Under the pieces are notes generated by a model. It worked only from the letters and a program-made list of their open reading frames with translations, had not been told where the DNA came from and searched no databases. A stretch of DNA of 64,000 bases from the NCBI GenBank assembly GCA_023362775.1, contig JALMGJ010000029.1, forward strand, positions 2,880,001-2,944,000. Direction: 5' to 3'. Both the position numbers and the translations under genes were made by a program. Source of the stretch: Charina bottae (taxonomy: Eukaryota; Chordata; Lepidosauria; Squamata; Charinaidae). Of this stretch, positions 36,472 through 47,253 are shown one piece after another (position 1 is the stretch's first letter; each line of letters begins with the position of its first letter).

Positions 36472-36727
36472 CTCTATTGAGAGAGATTTGCTTTTATTTT
36501 TGCAAAAACTACATGACAACTTGAGAATAAAGTTTGGTGCACTCTCCAGGACCATTAAATTAGTAAAGGAGTTAGGCTGTAGAGGAAAGAGGGAATGGCC
36601 TTGAGGGACAGGAGGAACAGTGCTACCAAGGCAATGGTCAGATAAAAGGGGCCTGAGTCCAGGGCAAGAATGTAACTTGAGTAAACATCTCAGACAAGCC
36701 TCTCCTTAGATCACACGAAGATAAAGG

Positions 36728-37255
36728 GGCGCGGTTAGCTCAGCGGGTTAAACCGCTGAGCTGTAAAGTCGGCCGATCTAATGGTCGGCAGTTCAAATCC
36801 CCGCGTGGTGAGGTGAGCTCTCACCATTCGCCCCAGCTCCTGTCAACCCAACAATTCGAAAGCTAATGCGAGTAGATAAATGGGTACCACATTAAGTGGG
36901 TCAATTTGCTGACGTCCCGTTCGGGGGTCGCCCTCGGGGAAAAAAAAAGGAAGACCTCGTGAATCCCAGAAATCCTGGAAATGGCGGCAGAGGACGACGG
37001 ATCCCGATCAGCATCCAGGACGTCAGCAGCCGACTCGGAAGCGAGGTATGCTGGGACATGTAGTCCAATACCTTCGAAGAAGAGCCGGTTCCCTTACCCC
37101 TTCCCCTTAGCGCGCGGTAAAATAATGTTGTTAAATATGAGCTGTATAATTGTATATGAATTCAATGTTGTAAGCCGCCTAGAGTCCTCCGATAGGGAGG
37201 GGATAGGCGGGGTATAAATGTGAATAATAAATAAATAAAATAAATAAATAAATAA
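36728..37255 (+). mobile_element. tRNA-headed SINE with CpG-rich body and CR1/L2-type tail
   Basis: Head: 'gcgcggttagctcagcgggt' (A box) and 'ggcagttcaaatccccgcg' (B box), more tRNA-like than the Sauria copies. After a body block shared with the Sauria SINE ('caattcgaaagctaatgcga'), a CpG-rich segment (36,910-37,120) follows, then a CR1/L2 3' end ('aagccgcctagagtcctccg', 'ggcggggtataaatgtgaat') and AAAT repeats. It may be one composite SINE or two adjacent insertions; no TSD was found to decide. Confidence 0.65.
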
Positions 37256-37736
37256 AGGGAGCGAGGGGGAAAGTGCATTCAGATGTGCAAGACTCTTTTA
37301 CTAAAGCTTTATCATAAAAGTAGTACTACATGGCATTGGTTTCCTATTCTGATCTACCATGAAGGGCTGACATAGGCAGGGTTGTATCCTGGCTCCTATA
37401 TTGTTCAGTTATTATATAAATTCCTTGGTCTCAGCCTTAGATAAGTTGGCACATCATCCATCAAAATTGGCACATAAGCATGTTTCAACCCTCTTGTATG
37501 CACATGATGTTGGCACATGTATTGGCATTAACACACAAGTTGGTCTGTGAAGGGCATTGCAGTCCCTTGTGGAGTTCTGTTCAGAGGAAGTTCTTGAGAT
37601 CAATTATGACAAGAACAAGGTTAGAATTTTGCAAAGACCCTAAAGTTCATAGATGGACACTAAATGGGCATGAGCTGCAACAGGTCAAAATATTTAAGTA
37701 TCTGGGGTAATCTTTCAAGCCACAAGAAACTGGAAT

Positions 37737-38512
37737 GTGGACTTCCGGTGGAGGCATGGCGAGCTAAACACATCTCCATGGAGAGCATAGACGATTACCG
37801 CGGCAAAGAATGAAGAACCAGTGAGTAGACCGGATAATGAGAAGACAGGATACCCTGGAGAAGAAGCTGATGCTAGGGAAAGTGGAAGGCAAAAGGAAGA
37901 GGGGCCGACCAAGGGCAAGATGGATGGATGATATTCTGGAGGTGACAGAATCAACTGTGGGGGAACTGGGGATGGTGACGGCCGACAGGAAGCTCTGGCA
38001 TGGGCTGGTCCATAAAGTCACGAAGAGTCGGAAGCGACTGAACGAATAAACAACATAAGCCTTGAAGAAGCCTTTGTGATAGGAAAAAGACGAATTAATG
38101 ATCAAGATTGTTAGAAGTAAAAGAAAGGAATATAAAGTTGGTTTGTTTGATCAAAGTTAAAATAAAACATGTTTTTATAAAGTTCTGGTAACCCTTTATG
38201 GACTTTTTGCTGATACCAGGACTAAAAATTTGATGATTTATGGTTTTGCATATAAAAGGGATGGTTTATGGGAAGATGAGTTATTAGTTTGTAACTTTAT
38301 AGGGGGTGATGAGTTATCAAGTTTGTTTTTACTTGTTGTGATGAAGTCTGGAATTCACTTCTTTACATATCTCTTTTCTTTTTCTATTTTTTTCTTTTTC
38401 TTTTTCTTTGCACTTTTTATTCTATCTTTTTCTTTTTCTGAGTTTAGTTTGTATTTCCTTTTACTATTGTATTTAAAATATTTAATAAAAACTAAATCCT
38501 CCCCCAAAAAAG
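37737..38512 (+). mobile_element. L1 5'UTR - BovB 3' end - L1 3'UTR mosaic
   Basis: Flanked by one 11-bp TSD gaaactggaat (37,726-37,736 and 38,513-38,523). It starts with an L1 5' end (acttccggtggaggcatggc, 37,741-37,760) running to 'gtgagtagaccgg' (37,833). It then switches to the last ~220 bp of a BovB LINE (37,834-38,057), whose frame is open from 'MRRQDTLEKKLMLGKVEGK' to its stop at 38,047, including the BovB terminus 'gactgaacgaataaacaaca'. Finally it carries an L1 3' UTR (about 38,063-38,512) with pyrimidine tracts and an A-rich end. No separate BovB TSD is visible at the inner junctions. Confidence 0.82.
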
Positions 38513-38546
38513 GAAACTGGAATATGTACTGTATTTAGAGTCAATC

Positions 38547-38654
38547 AATCAATAATATTTATTTGATCAATGACCAGCAAAATTTAAAAGGACAAAAACA
38601 GAGTGAAACAAAGAGATACAATAATATACTACCAACTAATAAAACAGATCACAG
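38547..38654 (-). mobile_element. antisense 3' tail of the LINE's own family
   Basis: 108 bp with a perfect 16-bp TSD gtatttagagtcaatc (38,531-38,546 and 38,655-38,670). 'tttgatcaatgaccagcaaa' (38,562-38,581) is the complement of the 3' end at 39,795-39,815. It is therefore a severely truncated copy of a related LINE that landed inside this one. Confidence 0.8.
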
Positions 38655-40074
38655 GTATTTAGAGTCAATCCTACAGATTGCAGGGATATCAACTTTTGCT
38701 ATTCAAGCCTTTTATGGAACCCAGATAATGTTTTATATTCCAGCTGCAATTTATTTATTGCTAAAGCCCGAGTACAAGTTCTGTATGGTGCACAGATAGG
38801 ACCCTATAAACTCATTGATGGAGTCCCTGAAGTCTAAATTTTTGAGAAATATCTTCCAGGTACCACGATGTATACCCAACGTTATTCTCTGGCTGGAAGC
38901 TGGTGTACTCAAAATTGATACGATGAGGTGGCTCTTCTACCCTAGTGGTCTGGTCCTCCGATCTCCTCTGATAAATTTATCAGCACATGGTAAAGCTCCA
39001 TCTTAGAGAAGGTGAGTCATTGTGGCTTCTCTCTGGAAGCCACACTAGCCTCAGGTTCTGATCAAGCCAAAGCCAAGGCAAGTACAGAAAGCCAGGAAGC
39101 TCAGTCCTGTGTTCCAGTAGGTGCTCAACCCTTCAAGCTTCATCGAGCCAGATGCCTGAGGCAGATTGAAATATCCAAATATTGGAGGTGTGTGTGTGTG
39201 CTATGAGATTAGCACAATTTAATGTTTTGCCTACACCTGTCTTGGTAGGGAGGTATAAGAACATTCCTTATAATGAACAGCTACGTGTACCCATGTGGAA
39301 CTGCTCATTTTCTTCTACACTATCCCTTTTATCAGGGTAAACTTGCATTCTTTTGAGACCATTAATAGCAAATTATCCAGGCCATCCAGATTTAATTTAT
39401 CTCTGGTATTTATTGTCTGATTGAATTGATACAGTCTCTGAATGTTGCTAAATAATGTTACATTGCCTGCAAATTTTGAAAGGGGACAATTGCATGATTA
39501 TTTGCGAGAGCATGGTACCCTGATATTTTATATCCATCACTTGTTTTATTATTCCATATTTTACTTTACTACTTAGTCATTAATTATAACAAAATGTTCA
39601 TATTCTATTGTTAGTATTTTGTTGCATCATAAACTTTGGTTTTAACATATTAGGATATAAGATGTCTTTTAGGTTCAATTATTTAGATTAGTCTTACTGA
39701 TTTTATAGATTTAATGCTCATAATTCTATGTTATATTTTATTCTTTATTTATGGGTGCCTTATTGTATCTTACTGTATTTTACTTTGCTATTTGCTGGTC
39801 ATTGACCAAAATAAAGTTTCTTCTCTTCTTCTCTTCCTCCTGGGCAAGATGGAAAACCCAGGGCTTAATTGTGCCCTGAAACCCAGGAGGAAGGGGTGGA
39901 CTGGATCTCCATAGGGAGATGGGGCAGTGATCGAACATGCCCATTTTCTAGGCTCTGACAAATGCATGCTCAGACAGATGGTGAAAAGCTGACCATGTTT
40001 AATCCAATCAGATGAGCAGATGAATATAGGAGAAGACAATCCTATAGAAGTCATTAATATCTAATCTGATTTGA

Positions 40075-40330
40075 CCTCTCTGTAGTTTCAACCCACTGGT
40101 TATGGTCCTGCCATGTGGGGTGATGGAGAACAGGTCATTCCCTCTTCTATATGACAACTGTTAAATACTTGCTGTCATGTTTCCCCTCTATCTTTTCTTT
40201 TGTTTGCTGAACATGTCCAGTTTGTTTAATTCTTCCTTACAGGACTTAGTATCTTGAACTTGGTAGCCCTTATTCAATTTCTCAGTTTTCAAAATTGGAA
40301 ACAGTATTCCAGGTGAGGCCTGGTATTCCA
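40075..40330 (-). mobile_element. ancient CR1/L3 remnant (antisense)
   Basis: Plus strand has 'aacatgtccagtttgtttaa', 'cttccttacaggacttagta' and 'cagtattccaggtgaggcct' in the order seen in antisense CR1/L3. Heavily diverged. Confidence 0.6.
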
Positions 40331-40362
40331 TGTGGGAAAATTCCCATGATCCAGATACTATG

Positions 40363-40740
40363 CTTCATTCATTCATTCATTCATTCATTCATTCATTCAT
40401 TCATTCATTTTTCATATTTCTATTACCACCCATCTCCCCCAAAAGGGGGACTCTGGGCGGTTTACAATAAAAACAAGGATTAAAAACCATTCAAATATAA
40501 AATTACACTGACAACAGGAAATAAATGAATATAAAATCCATGTGGCGAACGATCTCATTCAATCGGGAGGGCTCTACAGTGCCAGCCACCCCCAGGAAGA
40601 GCTATTGCCCTTCCCATACCAAGCAAGGCAGCAGAGCCAGGTCTTCAGATTCTTCCGGAAGGTTGGGAGTGAAGGGGCCCGCCTCACCTCTGGGGGCAGA
40701 ATATTCCAAAGGGTGGGTGCTACTGCAGAGAAGCAGTAAT
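40363..40740 (-). mobile_element. CR1/L2-type LINE 3' end with (ATTC)n
   Basis: Terminal ATTC repeats (40,363-40,410), then 'ccacccatctcccccaaaag' and 'gactctgggcggtttacaat', then the 3' UTR with 'ccaggtcttcagattcttcc' and 'gggcccgcctcacctctgg'. Better preserved than the other CR1 pieces. Confidence 0.82.
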
Positions 40741-40748
40741 CTTTAATT

Positions 40749-40872
40749 ATTAAATTAAATTAAATTAAATTAAATTAAATTAATTAAATTAAATTAAATT
40801 AAATTAAATTAAATTAAATTAAATTAAATTAAATTAAATTAAATTAAATTAAATTAAATTAAATTAAATTAA
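40749..40872. repeat. (AAATT)n pentanucleotide array
   Basis: About 124 bp of AAATT units with one interruption near 40,780. It abuts the 5' (truncated) side of the CR1 piece. Confidence 0.97.
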
Positions 40873-40879
40873 TCTAAGA

Positions 40880-41880
40880 AAATTAATGCAATTTATATAT
40901 ACATTACAAAATATTGGTATAGTAGTATTTTAAATATTTTATTAATGAAAAGTAATACAGTGTGTCAAATGTGCAAGTAGAAGTCAAGATAAAAGAAATC
41001 TTGATTGATACTAACCATCTATCAACAAATCCAACAAATCCAACAAATTAGAGTTGCATGCAACTGGAATTTCTAATAGATATTAGATTCCCAAACTGAC
41101 AGCATCAATATTGGTAATTTTTGCTGTTCCAAGATCTCTATCCCTACTTTCAGTATCCTGACATTCTCAGCCAGCTGCGCTGAGTCATGAGAAATAAATA
41201 TGCCATTTTACGGTCTCTTACCCTTGCTTAATCTCCCCACCCACACTGAAACAATCAGCTTAATTATAAATGACAGCTGCATGTCAAATCAACAGCAGTT
41301 AAAAACAATTGCAAGCATGAACATTTTTTGCACTCAAGAGATCTCACTTTCAAAGTAACAACTTACTGAAAATGAGTAAAGTTCATTATTTGCTATCTTA
41401 TTTGTCTTTGAAATTAAAATCACAGCTGCTTGGGAAAGACAAAACACACACACATTCACACAAGCATGGTAGTAAAACAATAAAATCAGCTACAGTGGGA
41501 GGCATAATGAAATAATGACATGCCCTTCTCTAGAAATAGATTCAATGTTCAATTTCTCTTCTTAACAACAACCTTGACTACTTGAACATTACTCACACAT
41601 TCATCACCGTGCACTAGTCTATTCATGACAGCAAACCTTTTCACTGACCTGCCGGGCCTTGTGTGGCATGTGTGTCTGCACATATGGCTGAAAGGGATGC
41701 TGTGATCAGCACAGCTTGGCTGCTTGTGCATAAGAACACTGCAAATGTTCAAGTAAGCAAGCTTGACTCACCAGCTCCACGCTGTTCATTGAATTAATGG
41801 GTGGACAGCCAGAATGTGCAAAGATATCCATCCTTTGATCCACCGAGATCGTGCAGATATTTCGCTTTTTTAACATCTAG
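40880..41880. other. unassigned sequence
   Basis: No coding domain or repeat family recognised. It ends at the BovB 5' TSD (41,883-41,895). Confidence 0.4.
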
Positions 41881-41941
41881 CTATCCTTTCATTTTCATTT
41901 TCATCACTGGAAGAAACATTAACAATCTCAGATATGCAGAT

Positions 41942-43168
41942 ATAACAAAATTTATATGGAATGGAAAAAAACCCAGAATAAAATCAAGATATTTACAAGA
42001 CATAAAGGAAAGAGGAGGATTGGGATTACCAAATTTAAAATTATATTATGAAACATGTGGTTTGGTCTGGTTGAAAGAATGGATAAAGTTAGATAATTTG
42101 AATATATTAAATTTAGAAGGTCATGATAATAGATTCGGATGGCACAATAAAAGTAAAAACAATAAGGCATTTAGTAGTCACAGAATTAGGAAATCAATTT
42201 TAAAAATATGGAACAGATATAAAAAATTTTTACTACCTTACTACCTTCCATTGTGGACATCTCCTCAGGAGGCAAATGCCAAAATAGAAGTTCAAAAAGA
42301 TAAAAAATGGATAAGGTATAAGAATTTACTTAAATTTAATGGGAGTAATTATGAATTTAAAACGAGAGAGGAATTAGAAAGAGAAGGGTTTGAATGCCAT
42401 TGGTTTAAATATTTACAAATAAAGGAGCAATCTAAATTAGACCAAAAGATGTTTAAATTCATGGAACCAACAGAAAATTGGGACAATATATTATGGAAAG
42501 AAAATGATCATTTAATATCTAAATTATATAAAATATTATTGGATTTAAAAAGCAAAGATATAAAAATTAAAAATTATATGATAAAATGGGAAGAAAATTT
42601 GAATAGAGAAATTAGTTACGAAGATTGGCAAAGGATTTGGGTGAAAAATATTAAATTCTCTTTAAGTAATAGTTTAAGAGAAAATAATTATAAAATGATG
42701 TTTAGATGGTACCTGCCTCCAGAGAGATTGTACAAAATGAAATGTTTAAGAGCAAATACATGTTGGAAATGTAAAACAAATGTGGGAACTTTCTACCATT
42801 TATGGTGGACATGTCAAAAAACAAAAAAATATTGGGGGAAAATTCATGGCAATATATGTAAAATAGTCAAAATTGATATGGAAAGAAACCCAGAACTTTA
42901 TTTATTGGGATTAATGGACATGAAGATGAACAAAGAACATAAAAAACTATTATATCATCTGACTACAGCAGCAAGGATTATATTTGCAAAACATTGGAAA
43001 GAAGATGGCATCCCTTCAATAGAAGAATGGACAATTAAAACAATGGAAATAGCACAGATGGACAGATTAACAACTTTAATAAAACAAAAAGAGCTGGGAG
43101 ATTATGAACTTATATGGAACCCGTTTATAGAATTTTTGCAAAAGGAATATAATATAAAATTATTATAG
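41942..43168 (+). pseudogene. L1 ORF2 C-terminal part
   Basis: About 408 codons without a stop, collinear with residues from 'KFIWQGKKPRIK' onward of the full-length L1 at 13.7 kb and clearly the same family but a different subfamily. Holds the CCHC motif 'CWKCKTNVGTFYHLWWTC' (about 42,760-42,815). The open frame extends upstream to 41,801 only because BovB and flanking DNA happen to be in phase. Lacking endonuclease and RT, it cannot retrotranspose. Confidence 0.92.
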
Positions 43169-43599
43169 TGGAAAAAATACAAAAGGGACAATAGTTTAAA
43201 GAAAATAAAGGTGAAATAAGTTTGGGAAAAAAATGAAAAGGAATATTGGAATATATTAGAATATTAGAATATTTGAAAGGTTTAAGAAAAGTTAAGAATT
43301 GAGTAATTTGTAAAGAGATAACATATAAGTAAATAAAAGGAATATTAATGGGAAGAGAAATATAATAGAAATATAGTAAATATCAAATAAAGATAAGCTT
43401 TCTTCAAAGAAGAAACAGGAAGTCTTTTTGAGTTAGTTGTTTTATGTTGAATGATGTTAATGGCTGATTGTAATATGTATGTAAATATGTAAATGAGGGT
43501 GTCTTGTTTTGCATGTCTATATGTGTATGTTTTTATTCTTTTTTTGTTTTTCTCTGTTTGTTATGTATTTTAAACAATAAAACTTTTTCTAAAAAAAAA
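41942..43599 (+). mobile_element. 5'-truncated L1 inside the BovB
   Basis: TSD agatatgcagat (41,930-41,941 and 43,600-43,611) taken from the BovB YADD codons; A10 tail at 43,591-43,600. Insertion point and frame are exact: removing it restores the BovB YADD box. Confidence 0.94.
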
Positions 43600-44731
43600 A
43601 GATATGCAGATGATACCACTTCGATGGCTGAAAGCAAGGAGAAGCTGAGGAGCCTTATGATGAAGGTGAAAGAAGAAAGTGCAAAAGCTGGGTTGCAGTT
43701 AAACCTCAAAAAAACCAAGATAATGGCAACAAGCTTGATTGATGACTGGCAAATAGAGGGAGAAAACATGGAGGCAGTGACAGACTTTGTATTTCTAGGC
43801 ACAAAGATTACTGCAGACACTGACTGCAGCCAGGAAATCAGAAGACATCTACTTCTTGGGACAAATCTCGATAAAATAGTTAAGAGCAGAGACATCACAC
43901 TGACAACAAAGGTCCACATAGTTAAATGGTATTCCCCGTAGTAACCTATGACTGCGAGAGCTGGACCATAAGGAAGGCAGAGCGAAGGAGGATAGATGCT
44001 TTTGAACTGTGGTTTTGGAGGAAAATTCTGAGTGCCTTGGACTGCAAGAAGATCAAACCAGTGCATACTCCAGGAAATAAAGCCAGACTGCTCACTTGAG
44101 GGAATGATATTAAAGGCAAAACTGAAGTACTTTGGCCACATAATGAGAAGACAGGATACCCTAGAGAAGATGCTGATGCTAGGGAAAGTGGAAGGCAAAA
44201 GGAAGAGGGGCCGACCAAGGGCAAGATGGATGGATGACATTCTGGAGGTGACGGACTCGACCTTGGGGGAGCTGGGGGTGGTGACAGCTGACAGGAAGCT
44301 CTGGTGTGGGCTGGTCCATGAAGTCACAAAGAGTTGGAAATGACTGAATGAATAAACAACAAAAATCCTTTCATTTTGCTGGAAAATGGGTCCCAGGGAG
44401 TAAATGGAGTGGGCTAAAAGTGTTTCCATGATTTTAAGGAAAAGCAGCAATCTTCTAACTCAAGACCAGCCAGAGAATATGCCCCAGCCTAGGGTTTATT
44501 TTCAAAAGTTTTGTAAATTTGCTTGCAGGTGTGCGTTGGTTCCAAATAAAGAAACAAACTATGTATGCTTCAAGAATCATTTAGAAGAAGTGCTTTAGAG
44601 TGCACAGGAATCCAACACTTCTTTAAAGCAGCCACAGCTTTTTGTGTGGCTCCCATATGAGTTTTTAAAAAGATGCAGCTGCTTTAAGGAGTCAGCTTGT
44701 TAAAGCAGCCATGATTTTAATCTGACTCATT

Positions 44732-45610
44732 AGGACTTCCAGGGGAGATACGGTGAACTGAAGATAGCTCTGCGAAAGCAGAGCTGACGACCGCAGCAAA
44801 GACCAAGGAACCGGTGAGTAGATTGGTTCCTTGGAACCTCTCCAGATAAGGAGAGGATGTGAGATACACATATGCTCCAGACGGCTGCTCCTCACGAGGA
44901 GACCACAGGACAGCGGGTTTCTGTGGGTTTGAGCCCTGGGAGACAACAGGATTAGCCATCTTGCTCACAACTGCAACGGAGACTTTTAAAGGACGCTAAG
45001 TTTGCAAACCTCACTTTCTAATCATTGTCGGAAATTGCTCATTAACTACTTCTAAGCTATTAGAGACCTTCAGGATGACAAGCTTGAAAACGCCGGGTGA
45101 GTCTGCCTTCAATCCTGAACAAAAGAAATTTTTAATCATAAACTTAAGAATTTAAAGAATCTGAAATAAACAGCAAAAAGCTAAATAAGATTTTGATCTT
45201 AGAAAGTTATAAGCAGACTAAGGGCCCAGATAAAATTGGAATATTGAAACTTTTACAATAAGATTTTGGAATTAATTATAAAGAACAAACAGCTTCTCGT
45301 GGGAAATAGATTCTGTTTTGGTTTTTACAAAACGTCACAAAGATAAGCAATGTTATGATTTCAAAAACTGGACACTAGAGGGGACTAAATATTTTAGGTA
45401 GAGGAAAGATATACAGGCCTATAAATTGATGAAAAGCATTCTAACAATAAAAATACTGAAGGAAACTTTTGAAGAGTGGAATCAGAAAATAGTAGTCACA
45501 ATATCAACAATGTCAGTAATGGTATCTGCTTCCATGGATAGACTATGTCCAAAAGATGTTATTGAAGAAATGACAGATGTAGAACAACAGACTGAGGGAA
45601 GTTCCTGATG
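44732..45610 (+). mobile_element. L1 5' UTR and start of ORF1, degraded
   Basis: Begins 'gacttccaggggagatacgg', matching the L1 5' end in the mosaic at 37,739, including 'ccgcagcaaagac' and 'ggtgagtagat'. A Lys/Asn-rich AT-rich stretch with short frames (45,426-45,608) may be a decayed ORF1. No TSD or 3' end was found, so the far boundary is uncertain. Confidence 0.55.
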
Positions 45611-46225
45611 GGAAGCACTTTCTCTCCAGCCGAATCTCAAGCCACCCAACAAATTAGAGAATAATATTAATGAATTCTATCACTTCACTATTTGCTTTCC
45701 AATCCCCAATGCATCTTAATGCCATAAATTTGTCTTCGTTGTATGCAGCGCCTGTAGGGTTTCTTCGAACACATGAACATGGAGTGGAGGAATGTGTAGC
45801 AGAGCCTCCTTCTCTCTCAAATCAAATTCAAATAACAAACAAAACAACAACAACACAGGAGTAAAACACGTTGCATCTGGCTCTGAAATGAGGAAGAGGA
45901 AATCCCCAGGGACGGTGAGGAAATATAGGCCTTTAGCCTTTATTTATTGTTCCACTCCACTTCCACTTCCAATTAAATGGCTGCCAACAGCACTCCCTAA
46001 AGTCCAAAGATCTGCTGAAATCAAATGGCCTTATGAAGTATCACAAAGGGGGGGCCAAGCAACCCGTTCCATAATGGCGGCCACTGCAGAGAAAGCCAGC
46101 CTTCCAGCCTATTCCTCTTTCACATCCCATGGTATATTGTGGGTGGGGGAGTCTCGCACAGACCCCTAGATGTCCAGACAGGAAAAGGAGAATCATTAAG
46201 ATGTTACCATCTCTCTTCCAAACTG
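45611..46225. other. unassigned sequence
   Basis: The frame 45,792-46,169 has no recognisable domain. 'aatggcggccactgcag' (about 46,073) is YY1-like but isolated. Confidence 0.35.
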
Positions 46226-46451
46226 ATGATTGGTATTGTTGCTTTTGTGATCATTAATCATTCCAAGAAAATGATCCTAGAATTGTAATTGATCACAAGC
46301 TGAATATGAATCAGCCCTGTGACATAGCTACTAAAAAGGCAAATACAATTTTAGGTCACATCAAAACAAATACAGTTTCTAATTCATGGGAAGTGATAAT
46401 TCTACTATATTATATATTGGTCAGTTCCCACTAGGGTTTCAAACAGCTGGA

Positions 46452-46513
46452 GACCACTAGATGTCAGCAAAGAGTTAGAAGATTCTGTATTGCTTTGCTG
46501 CCATCTATTGGTC
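46452..46513. repeat. small inverted repeat with CTCF-like arms
   Basis: Arms 'gaccactagatgtcagcaaa' (46,452-46,471) and the complement of 46,494-46,513 ('gaccaatagatggcagcaaa'). Each differs by one base from a CCACTAGATGGCAG-type CTCF core, in convergent orientation. It interrupts the CR1/L3 remnant, so it is probably a small MITE. Confidence 0.5.
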
Positions 46514-46921
46514 AACTGGAATGTTGTTCCCACCTCAAGGACTATGTCCAATTTTGGTACCACATTTTAGGAAGGCTTTAAAGAAATTGGAAATAAGTTC
46601 AGAGAAAGGCAATGAGGATTATCGGGGGACTAAAAACAAAGTTCTTTGATAAGAAATTGAAGGAATTGGGCATGATTAACCTTGAAAACAGGAGACTTAG
46701 ATAGATATCATAACTCTCTTCGAAAACATGAAACAGTGTCACACTGAGCAAGATCAAGATATGTTATCTAGCATCCAGAGAGCAGGGCAATGGACTGAAA
46801 TGATAGGAAGCAGACTCCAGTTGAACATTAAGAAAAATAACGTAATGGTAAATTGACAGTGCAACCAATGCCAAGAGACATGGTGGGTTCCCCTTCACTG
46901 AAAGTGTTTAGGTGGATTCTA

Positions 46922-47253
46922 GGTAAAGGTAAATGTTCCCCCCGCACATTTGTGCAGTCGTGTCCAACTCTAGGGGCCGGTGCTCATCTCCGTTTGTTAG
47001 CCGAAGAGCCAGCGTTGTCCGAAGACGCTTCCAGTCATGTGGCCGCATGACACACGCAGAACGCTGTTACCTACCCACCGAAGTGGTAGCTATTCATCTA
47101 CTTGTATTTGCATGCTTTCGAATTGCTAGGTTGGCAAGAGCTGGAGCTAGTGCGGGAGCTCACTCCGCACGCAGGGCTAGGGATTCGAACCTCCAAACTT
47201 GCAATCTTCCCATCGACAAGCCTGGCGTCTTACCCGCTGAGCCACCATGCCCC
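46922..47253 (-). mobile_element. Sauria-type tRNA SINE, full length
   Basis: Tail, body and tRNA head all present. Imperfect 13-bp TSD taggtggattcta (46,909-46,921) / taggtggatgcta (47,254-47,266). It sits inside the CR1/L3 3' end. Confidence 0.92.

Larger units (their letters stand above)
35060..39825 (+). pseudogene. decayed APE-type LINE of unassigned clade, heavily interrupted
   Basis: Collinear reverse-transcriptase pieces on the plus strand: 'IIVPIYKKGKRN' and 'ADEQAGFREG' (about 35,166-35,700), 'VDFKSAFDSISRNRLW' (35,770-35,835), continuing in frame across two insertions as 'ERDLLLFLQKLHDNLRIKF' (36,480-36,540), 'RQGCILAPILF' (37,380-37,415), 'LLYAHDVG' (the YADD box mutated to YAHD, about 37,494) and 'GHELQQVKIFKYLG' (to 37,710), then C-terminal parts (38,671-39,000 and 39,200-39,420). 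The 3' end 'gctggtcattgaccaaaata' lies at 39,797-39,816. Five other elements interrupt it. No part is functional. Confidence 0.7.
41896..44364 (+). mobile_element. 5'-truncated BovB LINE carrying an L1
   Basis: Perfect 13-bp TSD atcctttcatttt (41,883-41,895 and 44,365-44,377). The BovB starts within the RT domain ('GRNINNLRYAD', 41,908-41,940), is interrupted by an L1, and resumes at 43,612 with 'DTTSMAESKEKLRSLM' and 'TDFVFLGTKITAD'. A small deletion near 43,860 and a frameshift near 43,930 follow; 44,032-44,343 encodes the C terminus. Ends 'gactgaatgaataaacaaca'. Without the L1 it is about 0.8 kb. Confidence 0.94.

Noticed and set aside
36170..36604. overlapping Ala/Arg-rich frames on both strands
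   Set aside because: They are produced by the GGC/GCG-rich interior of a hAT MITE, not by a gene.
36728..36815. functional tRNA gene
   Set aside because: A- and B-box-like sequences are present, but the acceptor and anticodon stems do not pair well by eye and SINE body and tail follow directly.
40363..40872. CRISPR-like or satellite array
   Set aside because: The repeats are simple ATTC and AAATT microsatellites without spacers.
41801..43168. 455-codon open frame as a host gene
   Set aside because: It is a chance fusion of flanking DNA, BovB RT codons and an L1 ORF2 C terminus, shown by the two nested TSD pairs.
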